From: Moringa oleifera
Lineage: Eukaryota; Streptophyta; Magnoliopsida; Brassicales; Moringaceae
Direction: 5' to 3'
NCBI GenBank assembly: GCA_021397835.1
Contig: JAJFZO010000550.1
Location: 630,001 to 694,000 of the forward strand
DNA: 64,000 nucleotides
Below are positions 34,283 to 46,645 of this stretch, piece after piece. Under the pieces are notes generated by a model. It was not told the DNA's origin. It ran no database searches and worked only from the letters and a program-made list of their open reading frames with translations. The position numbers and the translations under genes are program-made. Within the stretch, counting starts at the first letter, position 1. Each line of letters begins with the position of its first letter.

Positions 34283-37200
34283 ACTACCTAGTGAGTGAGC
34301 CAGGGGAGCCGGGTCACACTGACACTCGGCATGGGAGGCATGCCTCGGCAGCTCCAGCAGGCATGGCATGGTCCAAGTGCCCAGCATGTGGCAGCAGTGG
34401 GCGAGCCAGCCAAGCCACGAGCGACCATCGCGAGCCAGCCCCCTCGTCCCTACCCCTCGACATCGTGCCCAGCGAGCGAGCTAAGGGAGCCGCATCGCAT
34501 GGACCCTGGGCACAGAAGGCATGCCTTGGCAGCCCCAACTGGCACGGCATGGGCTGCTTGCCCAGCGTGCTGCAGTGGTGGGCGCACCAGCCAGGCCACG
34601 GGCCCCCATTGCGAGGCAGCCCCCTCGACCCTGGCCCTCAACACGGTGCCCAGCGAGAGAGCTAGGGAAGCTGCATCGCATGGACTCTGGGCATGGGCTG
34701 CTTGCCCAGCGTGCTGCAGCGGTGGGCGCACCAGCCAGGCCACGGGCCGCCATTGCGAGGCAGCCCCCTCGACCCTGGCCCTCAACACGGTGCCCAGCGA
34801 GAGAGCTAGGGAAGCTGCATCGCATGGACTCTGGGCATGGGAGGCATGCCTTGGCAGCCCCCAGCAGGCACGGCATGGGCAACTTCCCCAGCGTGCGGCA
34901 GTGGTGGGTGCGCCAACCAGGCCACTTGCGCCCATCGCTTGCGAGCCCCCCCGTCCCAAACCCTCAACATGGCGTCCTGCGAGCAATCCAGTGGAGCCGC
35001 GTCGCATGGACCCTGGGTGGGGGAGGCATGTCTCAGCAGCCTCTAGCAGGCACAGCATGGGCGGCTTGCCCAGCGAGCGGCCACAGTGGGCACACCAGCT
35101 AGGCCACGGGCGCTTATCGCGAGCCAGCCCCCTCATCCCTGGCCCTCGACATGGTGTCCAGTAAGCTAGCCAGGGGAGCCGAATCGCATGGACCCTGGGC
35201 ATGGAAGGCATGCCTTGGCTGCCCCCAGCAAGCACGGCATGGGCGGCTTGCCCAACATGCGGTGGTGGTGGGCGCGCCAACCAGGCCAGGGGCGCCCATC
35301 GTGAGCCAGCTCTGTTGTCCCTACCCCCCGACATGCCGCCCAACGAGCGAGCCAACAGAGCCGTGTCGCACGGACCCTGGGCATGGGAGGCATGCCTTGT
35401 CAACCCATAGCAGGCACGGCATGGGCTGCTTTCCCAGCTTGCGGCAGTGGTGGGTGCACCAGCCAGGCCATGAGCGCCCCTCACGAGCCAGCCCCCTCGA
35501 CCCTGGCCCTCGACACAGTGCCCAGCGAGCGAGCTAGGGGAGCCACGTCGGACGGGCCTTGAGCATGGGAGGCATGCCTTGGAAGCCCGCAGCAGGCATG
35601 GCATGGCTGCCTGCCCAGCATGTGGTAGCGGTGGATGCGCCAGCCAGGCCACAAGCTCCCATCGCGAGCCAGCCCCCTCGTCCCTGCCCCTCGACGTTGT
35701 GCCCCGCGAGCGAACCAGGGGAGGCACGTAGCATGGACCCTGGGCCAAGGAGGCATGCCTTGGCAGCCCCAGCAGGCAACACATGGGCTGCTTGCCCCGC
35801 GTGGGCCAGCAGTTGGCGCACAAGCTAGGCCACGAGCGCCCATTGCGAGCCAGCCACTTGTCCCTGCCCCTCGACATGGTGCCCAGTGGGCAATCCAGGG
35901 GACACGCATTGCACAGACCCTGGGCACGGAAGGCATGCCTTGGCAGCCCCCAGCAGCCATGGCATGGGCAGTCTGCCCAGCGTGGGGCAGTGGTGGGCAC
36001 CCCAGCCAGGCCACGGGTGCCAATCGAGAGCCAGCCCCCTCGTGCCAGCCCCTCGACGTGGTGCCCAGCGAGCGAGCCAGTGGAGCCACGTTGCACGGAA
36101 CCTGGGCATGGGAGGCATGCCTCGGCAGCCGCCAACAGGCATTGCATAGGTTGCTGGCCCCGTGTGCGGCAGCGGTGGGCGCACCAGCAAGGCCACAGGC
36201 GCCCATCGCGATCCATCCCCTCGACTTGGTGCCCAGCGAGTGAGCCAGGGGAGCCACGTCGCATAAACCCTGGGCACGGGAGGCATGCCTTGGCAGCCTC
36301 CAGCAGGCACAGCATGGGCTGCTTGCCTAGCATGCAGCAGCGGTGGACGCGCCAGCCAGGCCACTGGGGCCTATCGCTTGCGAGCCCCCCCATCCCTGAC
36401 CCTCGACACAGTGCCCAGCGATCGACCCAGGGGAGCCGCGTTGCACGGACCCTGGGCATGGCAGGCATGCCTCGGCAGGCCCCAACAGGCATGACATCGG
36501 CTGCTTGTCCCACGTGCGGCAGCGGTGGGCGCACCAGCCAGGCCACAGGCTCCTATCGTGAGCTAGCCCCTCAACTTGGTGCCCAAAGAGTGAGCTAGGG
36601 GAGCAACATCCCATAGACCCTAGGCATGAGAGGCATGCCTTGGCAGCCCCCAGCAGGCATGGCATGGGCTGCTTGCCTAGCATGCAGCAGCGATGGGGGC
36701 GCCAGCCAGGCCACTGGGGCCCATCGTTTGCGAGCCCCCCCCCGTCCCTGACCCTTGACATAGTGCCCAGCAAGCGATCCAGGGGAGCCGCGTCACATAG
36801 GCACGAGGCATGGGAGGCATGCCTTGGCAGCCCCCAACAGGCATGACATGGGTTTCTTGCCCCGCGTACGGCAGCAGTGGGTGCGCCAACCAAGCCACTG
36901 GTGCCCATCACTTGCGAGCCCCCCTCGTCCCTAACGCTCGACTTGGTGCGCAGCGAGCGAGCCAGGGGAGCCGCATCGCACAGACCCTGGGCATGAGAGG
37001 CATGCCTTGGCAGCCCCTAGCAGGCACGGCATGGGCTGCCAACCCGGGATGCGGCAGCGATGTGCGCGGCAGCCAGGCCACTAGGGCCCATCACTTGTGA
37101 GCCCCCCCGTCCGTGACCCTCGACAAGCAGCCCAGCAAGCGAGCCAAGGGAGCCACGTCGCATGGACCTTGAGCATGGGAGGCATGCCTAGGAAGCCGCC

Positions 37201-40200
37201 AGGAGGCAATGCATGCGCTGCTTGCCCAGCGTGCGACAACAGTGGGCGCACAATCCGGGCCATGGGCCCTTATCACAGACCAGCCCCCTCATCCCTCCCC
37301 CTCTACATGGTGCCCAGCGAGCGATCCAGTGGAGCCGCATCGCACGGACCCTAGGCATGGGAGGCATGCCTCGGCAGCCTCCAGCAGGCACGACATGGGC
37401 GACTTGCCCAGTGTGCCGTAGTGGTGGGAGCACCAGCCACACCCCAGGCACCCATCGCGAGCCAGTCCCGTCATCCCTGCCCCTCGACATGGTGCCCAGT
37501 GAACGAGCCAAGGGAGCCATGTCGCCCTGACCCTGGGCATGGGAGGCATGCCTCGGCAGCCCCCAACAGGCATTGCATAGGTTGCTGGCCCCGTGTGCGG
37601 CAGCGGTGGGCGCACCAGCCAGGCCATGGGCGCCCATCGCGATCCATCCCCTCGACTTGGTGCCCAGCGAGTGAGCCAGGGGAGCCACGTCGCATAAACC
37701 CTGGGCATGGGAGGCATGCCTTGGCAGCCCCCAGCAGGCACAGCGTGGGCTGCTTGCCTAGCATGCAGCAGCGTTGGACGCGCAAGCCAGGCCACTGGGG
37801 CCTATCGCTTGCGAGCCCCCCCATCCCTGACCCTCGACACAGTGTCCAGCGATCGATCCAGGGGAGCTGCATTGCACGGACCCTGGGCATGGCAGGCATG
37901 CCTCGGCAGCCCCCAACAGGCATGACATCGGCTGCTTGTCCGGCGTGCGGCAGCGGTGGGCGCACTAGCCAGGCCACAGGCTCCTATCGTGAGCTAGCCC
38001 CTCAACTTGGTGCCCAAAGAGTGAGCTAGGGGAGCAACATCCCATAGACCCTAGGCATGAGAGGCATGCCTTGGCAGCCCCCAGCAGGCATGGCATGGGC
38101 TGCTTGCCTAGCATGCAGCAGCGATGGGGGCGCCAGCCAGGCCACTGGGGCCCATCGTTTGCGAGCCCCCCCCGTCCCTGACCCTTGACATAGTGCCCAG
38201 CGAGCGATCTAGGAGAGCCGCGTCACATAGGCACGAGGCATGGGAGGCATGCCTTGGCAGCCCCCAACAGGCACGACATGGGTTGCTTGCCCCGCGTACG
38301 GCAGCAGTGGGTGCGCCAACCAAGCCACTGGTGCCCATCACTTGCGAGCCCCCCTCGTCCCTAACGCTCGACTTGGTGCCCAGCGAGCGAGCCAGGGGAG
38401 CCGCATCGCACAGACCCTGGGCATGAGAGGCATGCCTTGGCAGCCCCTAGCAGGCACGGCATGGGCTGCCAACCCGGGATGCGGCAGCGATGTGCGCGGT
38501 AGCCAGGTCATTAGGGCCCATCACTTGTGAGCCCCCCCGTCCCTGACCCTCGACAAGGAGCCCAGCGAGCGAGCTAGGGGAGCCACGTCGCACGGACGTT
38601 GAGCATGGGAGGCATGCCTAGGAAGCCGCCAGGAGGCAATGCATGCGCTGCTTGCCCAGCGTGCGACAACAGTGGGCGCACAATCCGGGCCATAGGCCCC
38701 TATCGCAGACCAGCCCCCTCATCCCTCCCCCTCTACATGGTGCCCAGCGAGCGATCCAGTGGAGCCGCATCGCACGGACCCTAGGCACGGGAGGCATGCC
38801 TCGGCATCCTCCAGCAGGCACGACATGGGCGACTTGCCCAGCGTGCTGTAGTGGTGGGCGCACCAGCCACACCCCCGGCGCCCATCGCGAGCCAGTCCCC
38901 TCATCCCTGCCCCTCGACATGGTGCCCAGTGAACGAGCCAAGGGAGCCATGTCGCCCTGACCCTGGGCACTGGAGGCATGCCTCGGCAGACCCCAACAGG
39001 CATGACATGGGCTGCTTCCCCCGCGTTCGGCAGCGGTAGGCTCGCCAACCAGGCCACAGGCTCCCATCGCGACCCAGCCCCCTCATCCTTGCTCCTCGAT
39101 GTGGTGCCCAACGAGTGAGCCAGGGGTGCCACATTGCATGGACCCTGGGCACGGGAGGCATTCCTCGACAGGCGCCAATAGGCATGACATGGGCTGCTTG
39201 CCCCGCATGCGACATCGGTGGGTGCGCCAACCAGGCCACTGGAGCCCATCGCTTGCGAGCCACCCGTCCCTGACCTCATCATGATGCCCAGCGAGCGAGC
39301 CAGGGGAGCCGCGTCGCACAGACCATGGGCATGGGAGGCATGCCTTGGCAGCCCCCAGCAGGCAAGGCATGGGCTGCCTGCCCAGCATGCGGCAGCGGTG
39401 TGCGCGGCAGCCAGGCCATTAGGGCCCATTGCTTGTGAGCCCCCACGTCCTTAACCCTTGACATGGTGCCCAACGAGCGAGCCAGGGGAGCAGCGTCGCA
39501 TGGACCCTGAGCACGGGAGGCATGCCTAGGCAGCCCCCAGTCGGCATGGCATGGGTTGCTTGCCCAGTGTGCGGCAGCAGTGGGCGCACAATCAATCCAG
39601 GGGTGCTTATCTCAAGCCAACCCCCTCGTCCCTCCCCCTCGACATGGTGCCCAGTGAGCGATCCAGGGGAACCGCATCGCACGAACCCTGGGCACGGGAG
39701 GCATGCCTCGGCAGCCTATAGCAGGCACAGCATGGGCAGCTGCCCAGCGTGCGGTAGTGGTGGGCGCACCAGCCACACCACAAGCGCCCATCGCAAGCCA
39801 ACCCCCTCATCCTGGCCCCTCGACATGGTGCCCAGTGAGCGAGCCAGGGGAGCCACGTTGCCCTGACCCTGGGCACGGGAGGCATTCCTCGACAGCGCGA
39901 GTAATCCAGGGAAATCGCATCACACCGACCCTGGGCACGGGAGGCATGCCTCGGCAGCCTCTAGCAGGCACAGCATGGGCAGCTTGCCCAGTGTGCAGTA
40001 GTGGTGGGTGCACCAGCCACTCCACAGGTGCCCATTGTGAGCCAACCCTCTCATTCCTGCCTCTTGACATGGTGCCCAGCGAGCAAGCCATAGGAGCCAC
40101 GTCACCCGGACCCATGGCATGGGAGGCATGCGTCGGCAGCCCCCAATAGGCACGACATGGGCTTCTTGCCCCGCGTGCAGCAGCGGTGGGCGCTCCAACC

Positions 40201-40625
40201 AGGCCACTAGTGCCCATGGCTTGCGGGCCCCCTCGTCCCTGACCTTCGACAAGATGCCCAGCGAGTGAGCTAGGGGAGTTGTATCACACGGATCTTGGGC
40301 ATGGGAGGCATGCCTTGGCAGCCCCCAACAGGCACAGCATGGGCTGCTTGCCCAGCGTGTGGCAGCGGTGGGCGCACAAGCCAGGCCACGGGCGCCCATC
40401 GAGAGCCAGCCCCCTCGTCCCTCCCCCTCGAAATGGTGCCCAGCGAGCGACCCAGGGGAGCCGCGTCACACAAACCCTGGGCATGGGTGGCATGCCTCAA
40501 CAGCCCCCCAGCAGGCACGGTATGGGCGGCTTCCCTAGCGTGCGGTAGTGGTAGGCGCGCCAGCCAGGCCACGGGCGCCCATCGAGAGCTAGCCCCCTCG
40601 TCGTTGCCCCTCGACATGGTGCCTG
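34283..40625 (+). repeat. Spacer subrepeat block B, about 35 copies of 182 bp
   Basis: The longest block. A 1431-bp segment of eight units (about 36130-37560) is repeated at once (about 37561-38990): the pairs 36210/37641 and 36571/38002 are 1431 bp apart, and 37211/38641 is 1430 bp apart. A shorter 144-bp duplication lies at 34551/34695. A 698-codon open stretch on the minus strand (34450-36546) is repeat-derived and not considered a gene. Confidence 0.92.
36130..38990 (+). repeat. Two tandem copies of a 1431-bp higher-order repeat in block B
   Basis: Unit-specific variants, such as GATCCATCCCCTCGACTTGG and CTCAACTTGGTGCCCAAAGA, occur once in each copy at constant spacing. The two copies are more alike than neighbouring 182-bp units are, so the eight-unit segment duplicated recently as a block. 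Confidence 0.88.
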
Positions 40626-41530
40626 GTGTGTGAGCCCAGGGTGCCACAGCTGTCCCCAGCTGGCACGGCGCCAGCCTTTCTAGGGTCGGCCCATGCGAGC
40701 CAGCCGCGACCATGTTGTGACGCTCAGCACGTGCTGCGGGCGTTGATTTTATGGGCAACCTGGGCTTGGCCGTGTCCCCTGGCTGTGATGGCCCCTACGG
40801 GCAGCCATGGGAGGTGTGCTGAACAGGGTAGCCAGCATGCACCCTAGGCCAGGCAGAGGCATAACTGCCTCAGCCTATCGGCTGCAAAGCCCAGTTGCAA
40901 AATTGGTGTGAATTGACAGTCTTTTCATCACTAAATTGGTCCCAAAATGAGTCAAATAAATGGTGTAATTCATGAGGAGTCTGCCCCTGATGTTGGGAAT
41001 CATTTCGACTCACGGGCTATTTTTGATCATTTTTTCAATTTTTGGCTATAGAAAATTCATAAAAAAATTTGGTGCCCAGAAAATTCTGAAATTTTTTCTG
41101 GTGGTAGATATGATTATTCTCCATTTATGTACAAAATTTCAGCTCAAAATTCCTAGTAAATAATTTTTTAGACCCATTATGACGGCTCACATATTAATGT
41201 TTCCTCCTGGTGGGAGTGAAATTTCATTCAAGACTCTTTATGGTGGAAATGGTCACCCAGCTTGCTGGGTGCCAATGGGCAGTGCGTGCACCCCCCTGCC
41301 CATCCCACGTGGGCAGGTGCAGGGCTTGGGGAACCCAGCGCGCATGCCATAGGCAGGGTGGCTTGCTGCCTTGCCCATCTAGCCGGTGGTGTGTGGCTGT
41401 GGCGGCCACCACCGCCGGCAGGCAGGCGGCCAGCGATGTTGGCCGAAGAGTGTGGGATGCCCAAGCAATAGCCAACGGAGTGAGGAAAACATGGGAAACA
41501 AAATCCTTTAAATTGTGGGCAACGAAACGA
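40626..41530 (+). other. Intergenic spacer, unique part
   Basis: Same order and content as 14416-15235 and 31256-32125, with the AT-rich part at about 40920-41180. No gene. Confidence 0.85.
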
Positions 41531-41986
41531 GAGAAATCGTGGGATAATGAGCTGGGATGTGGCTAGAAAAGCTCGTTGGTGTTGGCGGCAAAGCTAACGA
41601 TGATGCATGCTACGCGAGGGCCAAATCATTGGGGGGATTTTGAGCATACGGAGTGCTAAGTCGCAGGCCCTCAAGGCGGCGGATGCAGGCTTGGATCCTG
41701 ACGCTCAAGCTTGCCTAGGTGGACTCGTTGTGTAACGCGATTGACGACACGATCGTCGGCCGTTAGCATCGAGCGAGCCACACGGCCAGCTTGGGCATCG
41801 CGTGACACCCCTGCTGCCAAGGCCTCATCGGTGGGAAAAACGTGGGAAATAAAATCCGCTAAATTGTGGGATAATGAGCTGGGATGTGGCTAGACAAGCT
41901 CAACGGTATGGGCAGTGAAGCTAACGATGATGCATGCTACGCGAAGGCCAAATTGCTAGGGGGATTTCGAGCATGCGGAGTGCTTC
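41531..41986 (+). repeat. Spacer 327-bp repeats, one full and one partial copy
   Basis: Marker GGGATAATGAGCTGGGATGT at 41541 and 41868. The second copy is cut off at GAGTGCTTC near 41986 and joined to the middle of the ETS, so the repeat end and the ETS start are missing. Confidence 0.87.
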
Positions 41987-42408
41987 CTCCATGCTCCCGC
42001 ATCAAACTGTTGGCTAGCACGTCGCTTACAGCTCAACCCCGAGCCATATGTTGGCTTTTCATGGGTGACATCAGGACCCTGTGTTACATGCCTTCACAAA
42101 CGAAATTTGATGATTAGAGTCGATTATCTTTGCACCATGTCCCTTGCGGGCATGGGTGGAAACCTAAGCCAGGCCTCATGCTCAAAGTACAGCTTGCTTC
42201 GGCATGCGGCTGCTTTGGCACACGGGTGCTCGGTCGTCCTCTCGGGTGCGAAAAGTGTTGCAATAGGAATGGCCTCGGCCTCTACCTATCCAAGCGAAAG
42301 TATTTGTCCCATGTCCCATCAATTTTGAACGATGACCGCGACAGCTTTGGCCTTAGCGAGCCTTATGGCACGCTTCGGTCCTAGTTGGTGCGGTGTCTCG
42401 AAGGATGC
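41987..42408 (+). other. 5' ETS, truncated at its start
   Basis: It begins at CTCCATGCTCCCGCATC, corresponding to about 33278 in the complete copy, and runs to the 18S start. About 200 bp of ETS are missing. Confidence 0.85.
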
Positions 42409-42724
42409 TATCTGGTTGATCCTGCTAGTAGTCATATGCTTGTCTCAAAGATTAAGCCATGCATCTGTAAGTATGAACTAATTCAGACTGTGAAATTGTT
42501 TGATAGTACCTACTACTCGGATACCTGTAGTAATTCTAGAGCTAATACATGCAACAAACCTGAACTTCTGGAAGGGGTGCATTTATTAGATAAAAGGTCG
42601 ACGCGGGCTTCGCCCATCGCTCCGATGATTCATGATAACTCGACGGATCGCAAGGCCATCGTGTCGGCGACGCATCATTGAAATTTCTGCCCTATCAACT
42701 TTTGATGGTAGGATAGATGCCTAC
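42409..42724 (+). pseudogene. 18S rRNA 5' part upstream of retrotransposon copy 3
   Basis: It starts TATCTGGTTGATCCTGCTAG and ends in CCTAC at 42720-42724. It is about 30 nt shorter than the others because a segment after GTGAAATTG is deleted (the stretch with GCTCATTAAATCAG). Before the site it reads GATAGATGCCTAC. Confidence 0.93.
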
Positions 42725-43744
42725 TGTCAGACCCTTGAATCTGAGTACCAAGGCGTAGGCATGGTGAGTCTTGCTCCATGCCCAAACCTACAAGTGTGGA
42801 GGACCACGCTAGCAAGGCAAAAATGCATGAGTTAGATATGAAACGAGTGCGGGAGACTTTGTGAGAAATCAAGTTTCATACTTACAGTTGTGAGATTCGA
42901 TAGTGAGTTGGGAACATTGTGGAGCGAAGGATGAAGCACCCAAACAGACCCATAAGCCCGCTTAAGGGGAAAGTGGCAGAGATGCCTCAAGTAAGTACCA
43001 ACACATGGTGGTGCGAAAATGTCTAGTGATGGGAACACAAGGAAGAATCCGGGAACCCAGCTTGGCATGGATGGAAAGTCCAACAAGTGAAGATATTCCA
43101 CAAAGAAAGGATATGGCTATTGGCTAGAGGAGGATCAAGGTGATAGAAGGATAAGAAAGAGATGTTTATCCCAAAAGCCAAGGGAGATAAGGCTCGAAAA
43201 GAGTCTTGAACGGAAACCACCTCCTCAAGCCTATCCAAACCGATTGAAAGCGAATAAGAAGGCTTAGAGAAGACTTCAAAGGAGATGAGATCCTTGACTC
43301 AAGGAGAGTCCTTGCGAGAGAAGGATGCTATCCAAACATTGAAGATAAGCCTCAATGAGATAAAGATTCGTGATCAAGATTGGGCGGCCTATCTGAAAAA
43401 CGTGGGATAACTAAGAGAGAGTGTTTGAGTAGGACACTCCTGAACTAGTATAAAAAAGGGGCTTGGGTTCAGTTGTAAACACATCGAGTAATACAAACTC
43501 AAGTGTGTGGGTAGCTAAAGGCTTTGGGTGCTCTTAAAGAGAGACCCTTCTTTTGTAAAGAGTTCCTTCATTTTCAATAAAGGTTGAGAAAGAGTTCTCG
43601 TAATACCATCTTCTTACTTTGCATTTTGTATTCTTGGCTCTTATTCTTCTTTTGGCATGGTCTTAGAAAGTTAGGCTGGTTAGGTCGACGCATCTAGCGC
43701 CATCACACTGGAGTTGCGTTGATCCTGCAATCGACGGTGTGACA
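42725..43744 (+). repeat. 5' LTR of copy 3
   Basis: TGTCAGACCC to GGTGTGACA, 1020 bp, with TATAAAAAAG at 43449, AATAAA at 43576 and one 48-bp unit at about 43290-43337. Confidence 0.94.
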
Positions 43745-43747
43745 GTT

Positions 43748-43759
43748 TGGTATCAGAGC
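43748..43759 (+). other. Primer binding site for initiator methionine tRNA, copy 3
   Basis: TGGTATCAGAGC, three bases inside the 5' LTR end. It is complementary to the last twelve bases of plant initiator tRNA-Met and marks where minus-strand DNA synthesis would begin. Confidence 0.88.
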
Positions 43760-43822
43760 ACGGTTTCGATCACCACTTTCTCTCAAACTCGTGGTTGATC
43801 TTATTGCTGCCAAGGCCCCATG

Positions 43823-44815
43823 CTAGGAGGGAGTGAGTCAATACAAGAGCGTGTCGCTCGGTTGGAAGAGATTGTTGGTGCACTGACGGAGGGATCAACA
43901 TGCACGCTAGCTAAGTTGATGGAGACAATCGCCCAGCAATAATCCTCGATGGAAGAGGACATTGGAAACCTCAAGGAAAACGTGAGGAGCCTTGAGACCG
44001 AGATCGGTTTGCTAAAAAGGGCTCCCCATACCCCTACGATAGGGGTAGACTCTATTATGGCTAACTTGAAGGTGCCAGAACCAAAGCTGTTCTCTGAAGA
44101 GAGGACGCCAAAGTGATGGAGAGCTTCTTGTGGGATACGGAGCAGTACTTCAAAGCTGCTAGAGTGCCCAAAAATGACCAGGTAATGATCACATCCATGT
44201 ACTTATCTGGTGATGCTAAGTTGTGGTGGTGCACCCATATGCAGGATGATGCTATCATGGGAAAGCCTAGCATTGATTCATGGGAGGCACTCAAAAGGGA
44301 ATTGAAGGAGCAATTCCTGCCATGCAACACCTCGTTCATGGCTAGGGAATAACTAAAACGCTTGAAGTAGACAGGTTCAGTGTGTGACGTCGTCAAGGAA
44401 TTCAATTCACTAATGCTGACATCAAGAACATGTCAGAGGAGGATAGGTTGTTTAACTTTCTATCAAGCTTGCAGCCGTGGGCTCAAGCAGAACTAAGGTG
44501 GCAAGGTGTCAAAGACTTACCCTTAGTATTTTTCGTGGCAGATAGCTTGGTGGATTTCAAGTACACGGGTGGTACTCCCGAAAAGAAAGGTGAGAAACGA
44601 GGGAAGGCTGGAAAAGAGATCAAAAAGCCCAATGGTAAGGGCAAGAAAAAGAAGAATGCTGAGTCCAGCAAGCCTGAGGGCTCATCCTCTTTGAAAGGAA
44701 AAGGAAAGAATGTGGACCAAAGGGGTTGCTTCTTATGCGACAGGCTACATAGAGCATGTGACTGTCCTCGTAAGGAGAAGTTAGCAGTGCTCATGGCAGC
44801 AGAGGATTCCTCCGA
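43823..44815 (+). pseudogene. gag: Gag region, copy 3
   Basis: It starts near MLGGSESIQERV. An early stop (CAATAATCC near 43938) and frameshifts near 44105 and 44350 break the coiled-coil and core parts. The second half (44430-44815) is open, with FNFLSSLQPWAQAEL, the lysine-rich linker and a zinc knuckle CFLCDRLHRACDC with C-x2-C-x3-H-x4-C spacing. Its role is particle assembly and RNA binding. Confidence 0.88.
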
Positions 44816-44865
44816 GGAAAAGGAAGTGAATGCCATAACTCGGGTGAATCCAATACAGTTGCTGA

Positions 44866-45350
44866 ATGCGATTCACACCCAAGAGCTTGCAAAAAGGGTC
44901 GATTTATGTCTCGGTGAAGGTAAACGGGAATGATACAATGGCAATGTTGGATACTGGAGCTACCAACAATTTCATCGTGGAAAAAGAAGTGGGAAAGCTC
45001 AGGCTTAAGCTTTCTCCAACCTCGGTCAAGTTCAAAGCAGTGAATGCTGAGGCGAAGGCAGTATGCGGAGCTGCCACTAAGACCCTTGAAGTAGGCGAAC
45101 GGAAAGGTACGTCCAACTTCATGATAACTCAGTTAGATGACTTTGATGTTATCTTGGGTCTAGAATTCTTCAGACAAACCAAGGCATCGGTGATGCCCCA
45201 CTTAGGTGGACTAGTCATGGTTGATGAGCGAGCCCCGAGCCTAATTAGAACCGAAGCAGCAAGAGAGTTTTCAGTAGACAAGAAACAGATTGGGTTGCAA
45301 TCTACAAAGAAACTTAAGTCAGGACTACGGAAGGGTGAAGTGACGATGGT
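44866..45350 (+). pseudogene. pol: Aspartic protease, copy 3
   Basis: Separated from gag by a one-base shift near 44870 (GCGATTCACACC, other copies GCGATCACACC). The catalytic motif LDTGATNNF near residue 29 and [12 protein letters not shown] near residue 91 are intact, so this is the best-kept protease domain in the window. Confidence 0.88.
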
Positions 45351-46645
45351 GGTAGCACTATTTGAGGCAAAACCAGATCAGGTTGTAAAGGTGCCAGACA
45401 AGATCACTGAAGTGTTGAGGGAATTCAGTGATATGATGCCACCGGAGCTCCCCAAGACATTGCCTCCGAGGAGGAATCTTGATCATATGATCGAGTTACT
45501 TCTGGGTGCTAGATCCCCTGATCAAGCACCATGTCGAATGCCCCCATCAGAACTAGCCGACCTACGGAAGCAGCTAGACGAGCTATTGGAAGCGGGTTTC
45601 ATTCAACCATCAAAGGCCCCTTATGGAGCACCTGTGGTATTCCAGCGAAAACAAGATGGCTCGCTGAGAATGTGCATTGATTATCGAGCATTAAACAAGG
45701 TAACGGTAAAGAACAAATATCCGATACCAAACGTTACTGACTTATTTGATCGGTTATCAAGGGCTAAGTACTTTACAAAGCTACACTTGCGGTCGGTATA
45801 CTAGGAAGTCAGAATAACTGAGGGGGACGAAGCAAAAATCGCATGCATCATAAGGTACGGCTCTTATGAGTTCATGGTGATGCCCTTCAAGTTGACCAAT
45901 GAACCTGCTACCTTTTGCAATCTTATGAATGACGTATTGTTTGAGTTTTTGGACAAATTTGTGGCAGTCTACTTGGATGACATTGTGGTCTATAGCGAGA
46001 CCTTAGACGACCACGCAAACCATTTGTGGCAAGTATTGATGTGGCTACGAGAGCACCAGCTATACATCAAGAAGGAAAAATGCGAGTTTTACAAGTAAGA
46101 AGTGCCATTCTTGGGACATTGGGTCAGGAACGGACAGATACGGATGGATGAAAGGAAAATGAAGGCCATCATGGAGTGGCCAGCCCCGCGAAAAGTTACT
46201 AAATTACGATCATTCCTTAGGCTCGTAAACTATTACAAACTGTTCATCAAAGGATATTGGAGTAAGAGCAACCCTTTGACGGACTTGCTAAAGAAAGATA
46301 GCCTATGGGTGTGGACCGACGAATGCTACAAGGATTTGGAGGGATTAAAACAGGCAGTAGCCTCAGAACCAGTACTGTCCCTACCAAACTTTGAAGAGCC
46401 ATTGAAGGTAGTCACAGACGCTTCTGATCGAACAATTGGGGGTGTGTTGGTGCAGAATGGCCATCCCGTGGCATTCGAGAGTCGAAAACTCAAGGATGCA
46501 GAGCAGCATTATTCAACTCATGAAAAGGAGATGACGGCTGTTGTCCATTGCCTAGGGACAAGGCAGCATTACTTGCTTAGGACGAAATTTAAGGTAATTA
46601 CTGACAATGTCGCTAAGACCTATTTTCGCTCGTAGAAAAAGCTAT
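45351..46645 (+). pseudogene. pol: Reverse transcriptase and RNase H, copy 3
   Basis: The fingers and palm are recognisable: [37 protein letters not shown], and YLDDIVVYS at about 45975. Stops at 45801-45803 (TGG to TAG), 46096-46098 (CAA to TAA) and 46633-46635 (CAG to TAG) divide it. RNase H motifs DASDRTIGG, STHEKE and VITDN follow at 46420-46610. All three stops are C:G to T:A changes relative to the other copies. Confidence 0.92.

Noticed and set aside
34450..36546. A 698-codon open reading frame on the minus strand in spacer block B
   Set aside because: It runs through 182-bp repeats. Because 182 is not a multiple of 3, each unit is read in a different frame, so the protein does not repeat as a domain. 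GC-rich sequence with few stops explains its length, and similar frames exist on both strands of all blocks.
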